Source of the DNA: CAYVQF01 sp964454015
GTDB taxonomy: Bacteria; Myxococcota_A; Bradymonadia; UBA4248
Assembly: GCA_964454015.1 (NCBI GenBank)
Contig: CAYVQF010000099.1
Location: forward strand, 1-10,326
Reading direction: 5' to 3'
Length of the DNA stretch: 10,326 nucleotides
In this document: piece after piece, positions 1 through 6,617 of the stretch
Layout: each line of letters starts with the position of its first letter
How positions within the stretch are numbered: position 1 is the stretch's first letter
Position numbers and translations under genes: made by a program
Notes under the pieces: model-generated
What the model saw: the letters and a program-made list of their open reading frames with translations, nothing else
Databases searched by the model: none
What the model was told of the DNA's origin: nothing

Positions 1-50
1 CGGCAACGGCGCCTTCGAAATCGCCGCCCGTGGCTTCGAACCTTGAGGCC

Positions 51-1145
51 CTAGGTCTGCTCGGCTTCTTTGCACATCAGGTACATACAGCGCAGCGCCT
101 CGGACGACGTGTCCTGATAGAGGTGGAGCGCGCCGCCGTTGCACACGCGGTAGTGTTTGCACGTGCCGCACACCCCCTTGCGGGTCCAGCGCCGATCGCG
201 AAAGACCTGGTAGCGCTGATCCCACACCTCCTTGAGGCGCTCTTGGTGGATGTCCCCTTGGTCGAAACACTCGGGCAGCTCCGGGCAAGCACCGATGCGG
301 CCATTGGCGCGAATGCCGGCGATGGAGACCCCGGCCCGACACTGGCACAAATAGGGCCGCACCACCCCCTCGAAGCGCGCCCCGACGAAGCCATCCTCGC
401 TGAACTCCGGCACGGGGAAGGTCTTGTCGCGCCGACCCGCGCGGACGAACTCCAGAATGGCCCGCACGTCGCGCGCATCGGGTAAGAGGTCCGGGTGTTC
501 CAGCGCCCGCCCCACGGGCATCACCGGCGCCACCCGCCACAGGTTGATGCCCTGCTGGGCGATGAAAGCCCGCATCTCATCCAAGGTCGCTACGGCGGGC
601 TTGGTGATGGTGGAGATGATCTCCAGCTTGCCCCGAAAGGCGGCCGCCCGCAGGTGGCCAATGGCCGTGAGCACCTTGGCCGATGAACCCTCACCGCGCA
701 GCGCGTCGTTGAGCGCTGGCGGCGCGTCCATGCTGAGCGAAATCGAGCCCATGCCGGCCGCTACCAAGCGTCGCGCCGCCTCGGCGTCGAGGAGACTGCC
801 GTTGCTCACCAAGCCGTAGCGAAAACGATGCTGCCGCAGGGTCTGCAAGATCTCGAACAGGCCCTTCTTCATCAGGGGCTCGCCCCCCGTCACGGCCACC
901 ATGATCCGCCGCGCGTCGAAGTCTTTCGCCACCTGAGCGATGATCTCACACCACTGCTCGGCGCTGAGCTCAGCGCCCTGCTCCCGCGGCGTGCAGGAAG
1001 AACCACAGTACTTGCACGAGAGATTGCAGCGCCGGGTCACCTCCAAAAAGAGGTAGCGCAGCTCGTGGCTGCGCCGCAGCCCCGCCATGCGCAGCCGGTG
1101 ACGCTCCCACATCACGTAGCGCCGCAGGCGCGTTCGCCATTTCAT
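51..1145 (-). CDS. Radical SAM/SPASM peptide maturase (putative RiPP-modifying enzyme)
   Basis: A 364-residue cytoplasmic radical SAM enzyme. Seen: the cluster motif CNLSCKYC (Cys40, Cys44, Cys47; the CX3CX2C pattern that binds the SAM-ligating 4Fe-4S cluster) and TGGEP at 86-90. A Cys-rich C-terminal SPASM-type region has Cys at 267, 269, 287, 293, 326, 329, 335, 353 and 358, including CGTCKHYRVC with the usual CX2CX5C spacing. The Cys that often follows the NGG stretch is Ala339 here. SPASM proteins use extra Fe-S clusters and commonly modify ribosomal peptides. Only about 30 residues precede the SAM core, so no RRE leader-binding domain is fused. The start lies 6 nt after the upstream repeat-peptide stop and has no clear Shine-Dalgarno, so translation is probably coupled. 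Substrate (inference): the adjacent YYGP-repeat protein. The specific reaction is not proven; a splicease-like tyramine excision or a Tyr crosslink are candidates. Confidence 0.95.
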   Translation of the reverse strand: MKWRTRLRRYVMWERHRLRMAGLRRSHELRYLFLEVTRRCNLSCKYCGSSCTPREQGAELSAEQWCEIIAQVAKDFDARRIMVAVTGGEPLMKKGLFEILQTLRQHRFRYGLVSNGSLLDAEAARRLVAAGMGSISLSMDAPPALNDALRGEGSSAKVLTAIGHLRAAAFRGKLEIISTITKPAVATLDEMRAFIAQQGINLWRVAPVMPVGRALEHPDLLPDARDVRAILEFVRAGRRDKTFPVPEFSEDGFVGARFEGVVRPYLCQCRAGVSIAGIRANGRIGACPELPECFDQGDIHQERLKEVWDQRYQVFRDRRWTRKGVCGTCKHYRVCNGGALHLYQDTSSEALRCMYLMCKEAEQT

Positions 1146-1151
1146 AGGATA

Positions 1152-1598
1152 CTAACCCGCGTCATCGATGGGGTTGGGCCCGTAATAGACCACCAGATCA
1201 TCGTTGGGATCCACGTCCACCGTATCGTCCACCACATCCACCGGGTTCGGGCCATAGTAGGCGATGAGATCGTCGTTGGGACCCACGTCCACCGCATCGT
1301 CTACCACATCGATGGGGTTCGGACCGTAGTAGGCGATGAGATCGTCGTTGGGGCCCACCTCCACCGCATCGTCTTCGACATCGATGGGGTTCGGACCATA
1401 GTAGACCATCAGGTCATCCCCATCGGGCGTCACATCGCCTTCGTCCACCAGATCGATGGGCTGCGGACCGTAGTAGACCTTGCCTTCGTCCTCGTCGTCG
1501 TCACAGCCGCTGATGAAGTTCACCAAAATGAGCAGGCCAGAGAGCAGCGCCAGGATGAAGAGCAGCGGAAAATTCTTGATGCCAGAGAGATGTTTCAT
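1152..1598 (-). CDS. YYGP-repeat acidic lipoprotein-like protein, candidate RiPP precursor
   Basis: 148 residues. I chose ATG 1598 because GGGTGGAG lies 7 nt upstream; the frame stays open further upstream (to 1688) but without such a site. Residues 1-31 are a signal sequence: basic start, hydrophobic core about 10-29, lipobox I-S-G-C with Cys32 as the predicted lipidated residue, followed by Asp-rich CDDDEDE. The mature part (117 residues) consists of four 24-residue repeats plus a 12-residue half repeat. Each starts V/A-Y-Y-G-P-N/Q-P-I/V-D and continues with Asp/Val-rich spacer ending DDL. YYG occurs at 42-44, 66-68, 90-92, 114-116 and 138-140. I count 35 Asp/Glu, one Lys and no Arg or His in the mature part. 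The radical SAM/SPASM gene follows after 6 nt. Inference: the YYGP cores are the modified sites. I recognise no named family. Alternatives are an unmodified Asp-rich metal-binding surface protein, or a periplasmic scaffold. Confidence 0.85.
   Translation of the reverse strand: MKHLSGIKNFPLLFILALLSGLLILVNFISGCDDDEDEGKVYYGPQPIDLVDEGDVTPDGDDLMVYYGPNPIDVEDDAVEVGPNDDLIAYYGPNPIDVVDDAVDVGPNDDLIAYYGPNPVDVVDDTVDVDPNDDLVVYYGPNPIDDAG
1155..1478 (-). repeat. 72-bp tandem repeat, 4.5 copies, coding for YYGP units
   Basis: The units start at 1478, 1406, 1334, 1262 and 1190 (minus strand); the last is 36 bp. On the plus strand the repeated GGGTT(C)GG.CC.TAGTAG block recurs every 72 bp. The central copies are nearly identical, while the first differs most (QPIDLVDEGDVTPDG). 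The period is an exact multiple of 3, so gain or loss of a unit keeps the frame. Confidence 0.95.
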
Positions 1599-1605
1599 GG
1601 GAGAA

Positions 1606-1613
1606 CTCCACCC
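1606..1613 (-). promoter_or_regulatory. Ribosome binding site of the repeat-peptide gene
   Basis: GGGTGGAG on the minus strand, with GGAG ending 7 nt before ATG 1598. It decides the start: translation from here puts a short basic n-region, a hydrophobic core and a lipobox at the very N-terminus, whereas the upstream start at 1688 would add 30 residues rich in Arg and spoil the signal sequence. Confidence 0.7.
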
Positions 1614-1693
1614 AGAGAGATTGCGTCCACGCCCGCGACGAGACCGCTCAAACACGTACACACCGATGATGAGAGCACTTCTGTCCACTCAGA

Positions 1694-4186
1694 TCAAGTT
1701 TTTCCTTCGCCTCGTCTGCTGCGGCGCCACAGCAGGCTCACCAAGCCAAGCGCCAAGAACCACGTCAACAGCGCCGGCGGCGCCAGGGGAACCTCGCGCT
1801 GCAGCCTGCAACCGCAGGGTGCCGCCTTCTCTGGCAAAGGATCGCCCAGCTCGGCGCCATCCCCACCCACATCATGGGCGTCAGCGGGGCTCACGTCCTC
1901 GCTCTCGAGCCCAGGCCCACTCACGTCACTGCCTTCGACGACCTCCACCCCATCCACCACCGGCGGGAGACCATCACAAACACCGTCTTGACAGGGGACG
2001 CCCACCAGGCAGCTCGCCCCACAACCGCCGCAGTGCAGGGGATCGCGCGCCAAATCGACGCAATCTTCTCCGCACAGGACCAACCCCTCGGCGCACATAG
2101 GCTGGCACTCGCCCTCGGCGCAAACCATACCTGCCGCACAGCGCCGATGGCACGCACCACAATGTTGTTGGCTGTTGTCCAGGTCGACACAGGCTTGACC
2201 ACAGGCGACGAAACCGGCGTCGCACTGCTCGACACACACCGCACTCTGGCACAGGTGATCCGTTGGACATGGGTTGCTGCAAGCACCACAATGGGCGGCA
2301 TCAACCTCGATGTCGACACACGCACCAGCGCACGCCACCAGCTCACCCGAGCAGGCACAGATCCCGTCACGGCAGGTGCGATCATCGCCACAGGCCTGAT
2401 AGCAGCTCCCGCAATGACCATCGTTGCTCTGTAAATCGACACAGCGCTCACCGCACAGGGTCTGGCCAGACAGACAAAGGGGTGTACACTGGCCCGCCGT
2501 GCACGCGTGGCCGCTGGGGCACTGCTGGTTGCAAGCGCCGCAGTGCTGCCCGTCAACCTGAAGATCGACACAGAGCGTGCCGCACGCACTCAGGCCCGTG
2601 GCACAAGAAGAAGCACAGACGCCCGCCTGACACTGCGACTGGGGCGGGCAGGCGTTGCCACAGGACCCACAATGGTTGGCGTCGTTGGCCACATCCACGC
2701 AGACTTCACCGCAGCGCACCGTCCCGCTGGGGCACACGCAGGCACCGGCGCTACACACCAAGCCCGCTGCGCAAGTGCCACAGGAGCCGCCACAGCCGTT
2801 GTCGCCGCAGGTCTTGCCGGCGCAGCTCGCCGTGCAACACGCGTTGGCGTGACACACCTGCCCAGCGGCGCAGCAGGCGCTGCCACAGGCCGTATGCGTG
2901 CAAGCGCAGGTGCCGCCACTGCACGTCTGGTTGGCACCACAAGTGCCGCAAGAGCCGCCACAGCCGTCATCGCCACAAGCCTTGCCGGCGCAGCTCGGCG
3001 TGCAACACGCGTTGGCGCTACACACCTGCCCCGAGGCACAGCAGGCGCTGCCGCAAGTCGTGTGGGTGCAGGCGCAGTTGCCGTTGGTGCAGCTCTGGTT
3101 CGCGCCGCAAGTGCCGCAAGAGCCGCCGCAGCCGTCGTCGCCACAGGTCTTGCCGCTACAGCTCGGCGAGCAGGGGCCGCAGCCCGTCCCACTCGGGGGG
3201 CGCGTATTGGCCCAGTCGTCGCTGCAGTTGATGCCGAAGGAGCCCGTGCTCGGGTGCTGGAAGACGTTCCCGCCCGTGTCGGTGAAGATGAAGTAGTAGC
3301 GCTTGCAAGTGCTGCCCACATTGTGGGTGCGCCTATAGGTCCCGTTGAGGTTCGTGCCGCGATGCAGCGTCAGGGGAAAACACTCGCCGTCGAAGTTGAC
3401 CATGGCGCTCTGCGGAGCGGCGCTGTGATGCCAGTTGACGATGAAATCGACGCTGGGGCCGTTCTGCGAGTAGTGAGTGCCCCCGGGGATCTTCTGGTCC
3501 CGGGTGCCCGACCAGAAGTTCTGCACCGTGAAACCGCTATAAGCCCCGCTCCCCGCAGCGCCACCCACCCCCAACCGCGTGTAGGCGCCGTTCAAAATCG
3601 ACCAACGATGGCCATTGGCCATGCTCCAGGCGCAGGTCGTGCTGCTGGAGGACTCCCACAACCAAGCACGGAATACGGCCCACGGGTCGCCATACCAGGC
3701 GATGTTCTCGGCGCGAGAACCGCCGCTCACCCCAAAGAGCGCAAAACGATCGAAGGTCGGCGTGCCAGCGCCACAGGTAACGCTGCCTTGGCAGGCGCAA
3801 GAGGCCGAACCATCGCAGGTGCCGGGATAGAGGCTGCTGATATTCGTCACCAAAGCACAGGGCGAAGTGTGGCTCATGCTGCAGCCCGTGCGGAGCAAGT
3901 TCTGGGCGTGAAATCGGGCGGAACGGGCGCAGTTCTCGTTCCACTGCACCGGCAACAGCGGCGTCGTGTGACAGGCTTTCTCGCCACAAACGGTGCAACC
4001 AGCCAGCGCCGCCACCGGATCGGCACGCGCTTCATTGGTGAAAACCAAAATCACCCGCTCATACCAACTCGGAAAGCCGTTGATGGGCTCCCCGTAGCCC
4101 TCGGCCTGGCGCGGAACGACCACCGCGACCGCGACTTGCAGCAGGCACAACGAGACGACCAGCGTGAAACGGCGACACGATATCAT
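1694..4186 (-). CDS. Secreted CAP/SCP-domain protein with Cys-rich repeats and MYXO-CTERM-like tail
   Basis: 830 residues, extracytoplasmic. The start ATG 4186 is preceded by GGGAGGAG. Residues 1-30 form a signal peptide (MISCRRF, then a hydrophobic run). About 40-228 is a CAP (SCP/PR1-like) domain: the helix FTNEARADP, the AENIAWYG motif near 159-166, NGHRWSILN at 191-199 and several extra Cys. About 229-330 looks like a small beta domain. Cys-rich array A has three units starting at Cys343, Cys399 and Cys455 (period 56, core CGDDGCGGSCGTC). Array B has six units starting at Cys485, 528, 571, 612, 655 and 698, each with CVD(L/V/I) and HCG(S/A/G)C. An acidic linker (738-788) leads to a tail with CGCR at 791-794, a hydrophobic span 801-820 and a basic end RRSRR. 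This matches the known MYXO-CTERM design, whose Gly-Cys is the processing site of a myxosortase, implying surface display. The ligand or role of the CAP domain is unknown. Confidence 0.9.
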   Translation of the reverse strand: MISCRRFTLVVSLCLLQVAVAVVVPRQAEGYGEPINGFPSWYERVILVFTNEARADPVAALAGCTVCGEKACHTTPLLPVQWNENCARSARFHAQNLLRTGCSMSHTSPCALVTNISSLYPGTCDGSASCACQGSVTCGAGTPTFDRFALFGVSGGSRAENIAWYGDPWAVFRAWLWESSSSTTCAWSMANGHRWSILNGAYTRLGVGGAAGSGAYSGFTVQNFWSGTRDQKIPGGTHYSQNGPSVDFIVNWHHSAAPQSAMVNFDGECFPLTLHRGTNLNGTYRRTHNVGSTCKRYYFIFTDTGGNVFQHPSTGSFGINCSDDWANTRPPSGTGCGPCSPSCSGKTCGDDGCGGSCGTCGANQSCTNGNCACTHTTCGSACCASGQVCSANACCTPSCAGKACGDDGCGGSCGTCGANQTCSGGTCACTHTACGSACCAAGQVCHANACCTASCAGKTCGDNGCGGSCGTCAAGLVCSAGACVCPSGTVRCGEVCVDVANDANHCGSCGNACPPQSQCQAGVCASSCATGLSACGTLCVDLQVDGQHCGACNQQCPSGHACTAGQCTPLCLSGQTLCGERCVDLQSNDGHCGSCYQACGDDRTCRDGICACSGELVACAGACVDIEVDAAHCGACSNPCPTDHLCQSAVCVEQCDAGFVACGQACVDLDNSQQHCGACHRRCAAGMVCAEGECQPMCAEGLVLCGEDCVDLARDPLHCGGCGASCLVGVPCQDGVCDGLPPVVDGVEVVEGSDVSGPGLESEDVSPADAHDVGGDGAELGDPLPEKAAPCGCRLQREVPLAPPALLTWFLALGLVSLLWRRSRRGEGKT
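1976..2734 (-). repeat. Six-unit Cys-rich repeat array B (about 43 residues per unit)
   Basis: Encodes residues 485-737 of the CAP-domain protein. The unit pattern is C-x6-C-G-x2-C-V-D-[LVI]-x5-H-C-G-x-C-x3-C-x5-C-x4-C. Spacing between units is 43, 43, 41, 43 and 43 residues. Protein similarity is clear while the DNA has diverged, so this is an old duplication compared with the YYGP array. Confidence 0.85.
2747..3160 (-). repeat. Cys/Gly-rich repeat array A (56 residues, about 2.5 units)
   Basis: Encodes residues 343-480 of the CAP-domain protein: two full units and one partial unit with period 168 bp. The core is C-[SA]-G-K-x-C-G-D-[DN]-G-C-G-G-S-C-G-T-C, followed in the full units by a CACTHTxCGSACC segment. 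Copies are highly similar at DNA level, which produces long antisense open frames across this region. Confidence 0.85.
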
Positions 4187-4350
4187 GGCTCCTCCCTATT
4201 GACCCGCAACCCAAAGCGGCTGCGCAGCGTCCACATGACCCTGAGCATCACCTCCGGAGCGCCAAAACGCAAGTCCGCAAACGCCGCAAGCCCCACCATC
4301 CCGCCACCGAGAAGGCCAAGCCCCTGCTCATCGAGCGCCCAAGGCCACAC
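4183..4350 (-). CDS. Possible small ORF between permease and CAP gene
   Basis: A 55-codon open frame fills the gap between the permease stop and the CAP gene. GTG 4350 follows the permease TGA directly and in the same frame. The frame ends at a TGA that overlaps the CAP start as ATGA. An internal ATG at 4299 after GGTGGCGGG would give 38 residues starting MVGLAAFADLRFG. The C-terminal half is basic (VMWTLRSRFGLRVN). I recognise no family. The exact fit and the ATGA overlap suggest translational coupling, but a short open frame in GC-rich DNA can arise by chance. It could also be an eroded C-terminal extension of the permease. Confidence 0.3.
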   Translation of the reverse strand: MWPWALDEQGLGLLGGGMVGLAAFADLRFGAPEVMLRVMWTLRSRFGLRVNREEP

Positions 4351-5649
4351 TCAAGCGTCTCTGAACCACCGCAACAGCTCCCGCGGCGTCGGCGCTTTAC
4401 CCGTCATCAGCACCCCCACCCGAAAGACCCGCGCACAGAACCAGATCAAGCCAGCCGCACAGGCGAAGCCCCACACCAGCACCACCGCCAACTCCCACGC
4501 CGGCACGCTCTGGGCCGAGGTCAGCCGCAGGATCATCACGAAGGGCGTCAGCGGCGGGATGAAAGAACTCACCACCGCCAACGCCCCATGGGGATCATCC
4601 CGGATCGGCGACCAGGCGAAAATGGGCAGCATCAACACCAAAGTGACCGGCGCCACCAAGGACTGCGCCTCCCGCAAGTCGCTCACCACGCTGCCAATGG
4701 TCGCCATGATCCCAGCGATCATCAGATAGGCCATGAGAAAAAAGACCAACAAGTAAAGGAAGTAAGCTGGCTGAACGAAGCCGGCATAACCCGTCATCCA
4801 CAGCCCAACCCCACCCGCCACCCCATAGACCAGCAAGATCACCAGCGCCACTAAAGACAAGCCAAGAATCTTGCCCACCATGAGCTGCAACGGGCTGACC
4901 GCGCTCAACAACACCTCCATCACCCGGCTCGACTTCTCCTCCACGGTCGACGTCATCAGGTAGTTGCCAACGCTAAAGGTGGTCATCCACAAAAGAAACA
5001 TGAAGGCAAAGGGCAACAGCAGGGACAACAGGAGCTGATCCTCCTTGTCACTCCCGTCGGCGCCAACGCGGCGACTCTCGCCGCGCGGCGGCGCCAGCAA
5101 GGCCATCATCGCCCCGGGCTCAATCCCCCGCGCCAACAAACGCGCCCACAGCACCGCTTGACTCACGCCCTCCTGTAAGGCCCTGAGATGATCCCGTTTG
5201 AGCGACGCCTCGACATAGAGCACGTAGGACGGATAGGGCAAAGCGCCCACGAGCCCATCGTCCCCCACCGACGTGGCGCCCGCTTCCAGCACCACCAACG
5301 CCAGCAGGTGCGGGTCCTGACCCACCTGCGCCCGCAGCGCCGCCAACCGCTGCCCATCCGTCTCCACCTCGACCTGCACCGACTGCCACGGCGCCGGCCG
5401 TACCGCCCCGGTCCTGCCCCCGACCTCGGGACTGCCAAAGACCGCCGCCAACGCCGCCGGCATCTCAGCGCTGGGATCGTACACCACGACCTTGCCCACC
5501 ATGGGCTCCGGCGGCGTATCCGTGAAGTAGGGCACCAAGACCGCCGCGGCAAACAACACCGAGGGCATGATCACCGCCCCAAAAATGAAGGCCTTGGTCA
5601 GCGCCGTGTACTTGAACTCGCGCCAAGCGATCAACAATGACTCATGCAT
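4351..5649 (-). CDS. ABC-2 type transporter permease, NatB-like
   Basis: 432-residue inner-membrane permease, partner of the ATPase encoded just upstream. I chose ATG 5649 (MHESLLIAW): it overlaps the ATPase stop by 8 nt (ATGCATGA) and has GGGAGG upstream; the open frame extends 13 codons further but into the ATPase gene. Layout: cytoplasmic N-terminus, first membrane span about 20-41, a large extracytoplasmic domain about 42-205, then a membrane block of about five spans (205-230, 258-285, 295-320, 328-345, 385-408). Hallmarks of the NatB/ABC-2 family are the cytoplasmic EEKSSRVMEVLLSAVSPLQL near 237-256 and FIPPLTPFVMILR at 363-375. Family members export sodium, antibiotics, peptides or lipids; the substrate here cannot be read from sequence. 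No stop or frameshift lies inside the gene. Confidence 0.92.
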   Translation of the reverse strand: MHESLLIAWREFKYTALTKAFIFGAVIMPSVLFAAAVLVPYFTDTPPEPMVGKVVVYDPSAEMPAALAAVFGSPEVGGRTGAVRPAPWQSVQVEVETDGQRLAALRAQVGQDPHLLALVVLEAGATSVGDDGLVGALPYPSYVLYVEASLKRDHLRALQEGVSQAVLWARLLARGIEPGAMMALLAPPRGESRRVGADGSDKEDQLLLSLLLPFAFMFLLWMTTFSVGNYLMTSTVEEKSSRVMEVLLSAVSPLQLMVGKILGLSLVALVILLVYGVAGGVGLWMTGYAGFVQPAYFLYLLVFFLMAYLMIAGIMATIGSVVSDLREAQSLVAPVTLVLMLPIFAWSPIRDDPHGALAVVSSFIPPLTPFVMILRLTSAQSVPAWELAVVLVWGFACAAGLIWFCARVFRVGVLMTGKAPTPRELLRWFRDA

Positions 5650-6592
5650 GGCGCAACACCTCCCGGGCGCGGGCGGCCTCTTCGGCACCCTGGTCCGCTA
5701 ACACCGAAGCCACAAACACATCCTCGAGCGTGGCGCGTCCCAACGCCAAAGACCGCAGCGGCGCCGCCGCCAGCAATGACGCCATCACCTCCTGTGGCGC
5801 GACCCCGGGAGCGATGGACAAAGCGTACTGCCCCGCAACCCGACCAGCCTCGACCTTCACCACCTGAGGCAGCGCCGCCCAATCTGGCGTCGCCCCCAAC
5901 GGCTCCACCTCGATCGTCCGCGGATCGAATCGCTCCCGAATCTCGGCCAGGCTCGCGTCCAAAAGCTTGCAACCACGGTGAATCAACAGAAATCGATCAC
6001 ACAACGACTCTGCCTGGGTCAGCGTGTGGGTCGAAAAGAGGATGGTCGTGCCGCTCTGGTGCAGCTCGCGGATCAGGCCGTTGAGAAGCACCACGTTCAG
6101 CGGGTCCAGACCCGAAAACGGCTCATCCAGGATGAGCAGCTCTGGCTCGTGCAACACTGCCGCAATGAACTGGATCTTCTGCTGCATCCCCTTGGACAGG
6201 GTGTGGCAAGGACGCTTGACGACCTCAGACAACGCCACCCGCTCCAGCCACATCGGGATGCGCTGGGCCAGCGTCGCCCGAGACAAACCACGCAAACGAC
6301 CCAGGTACATCAGAAACTCACCCACGGGCATGCGGCGATAGAGACCGCGCTCTTCCGGCAAATAGCCAATGCGATGCCGAACCGCCCGGGCCTGCTGGCC
6401 CAAAACCTCGACCGCACCCTCGTCAGGCGCCAGGATCGACATCAGCATCCGGATGGTCGTGCTCTTACCTGCGCCATTGGGTCCCAGAAAGCCACACAAC
6501 GCCCCCGCGGGCACCTCCCAGTCGAGCCCCTTGACCGCCTCTACGCCCCCAAAAGACTTGGTCGCACCCAGCACCCGCACCGCCGACCTCAT
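5642..6592 (-). CDS. ABC transporter ATP-binding protein, NatA-like
   Basis: 316-residue cytoplasmic ATPase. I chose ATG 6592 (MRSAVRVLG) because a GGGGGTGGG purine tract precedes it and the core ABC fold starts at once; the frame is open upstream to 6688 but that would run into the symporter gene. Seen: Walker A GPNGAGKST at 37-45, Q-loop region with GYLPEERGLY at 76-85, signature LSKGMQQK at 132-139, Walker B ELLILDEP at 151-158, and the switch His189 in STHTL. The LSKGM signature and YLPEERGLY are typical of the NatA/YhaQ-like group. Residues from about 222 form the C-terminal domain usual in this group. It overlaps the permease by 8 nt, so the two products are surely made together. It starts 25 nt after the symporter stop, which suggests shared transcription. 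Confidence 0.93.
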   Translation of the reverse strand: MRSAVRVLGATKSFGGVEAVKGLDWEVPAGALCGFLGPNGAGKSTTIRMLMSILAPDEGAVEVLGQQARAVRHRIGYLPEERGLYRRMPVGEFLMYLGRLRGLSRATLAQRIPMWLERVALSEVVKRPCHTLSKGMQQKIQFIAAVLHEPELLILDEPFSGLDPLNVVLLNGLIRELHQSGTTILFSTHTLTQAESLCDRFLLIHRGCKLLDASLAEIRERFDPRTIEVEPLGATPDWAALPQVVKVEAGRVAGQYALSIAPGVAPQEVMASLLAAAPLRSLALGRATLEDVFVASVLADQGAEEAARAREVLRHA

Positions 6593-6617
6593 CCCACCCC
6601 CTTGCTGCTGCGCGCCC

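Noticed and set aside
1..50. A further gene after the radical SAM stop
   Set aside because: No start codon with a plausible ribosome binding site is visible in the 50 nt available on either strand; two TTCGAA sites alone mean nothing.
1155..1478. CRISPR-like array
   Set aside because: The 72-bp units are contiguous, in frame and translate to a conserved peptide; there are no unique spacers between short identical repeats.
1599..1688. A 30-codon N-terminal extension of the repeat protein (start at 1688)
   Set aside because: The ATG at 1598 has a good ribosome binding site and begins a clean lipoprotein signal; the extension would place an Arg-rich stretch before it.
828..1991. A 387-codon plus-strand frame with repeated HVHRIV-like units
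   Set aside because: The repeats are only the reverse complement of the 72-bp YYGP array; the frame spans three unrelated minus-strand genes.
4117..4140. Short repeat CCGCGACCGCGAC shared with about 8702-8716
   Set aside because: A 13-base GC-rich match, once inside the CAP signal-peptide codons and once intergenic; most likely chance.
2507..4729. A 740-codon open frame on the plus strand across the CAP-domain gene and permease end
   Set aside because: It is antisense to well-supported genes. Its Ala/Arg/Thr-rich repetitive translation mirrors the Cys/Gly repeat DNA of the opposite strand and has no recognisable domain.
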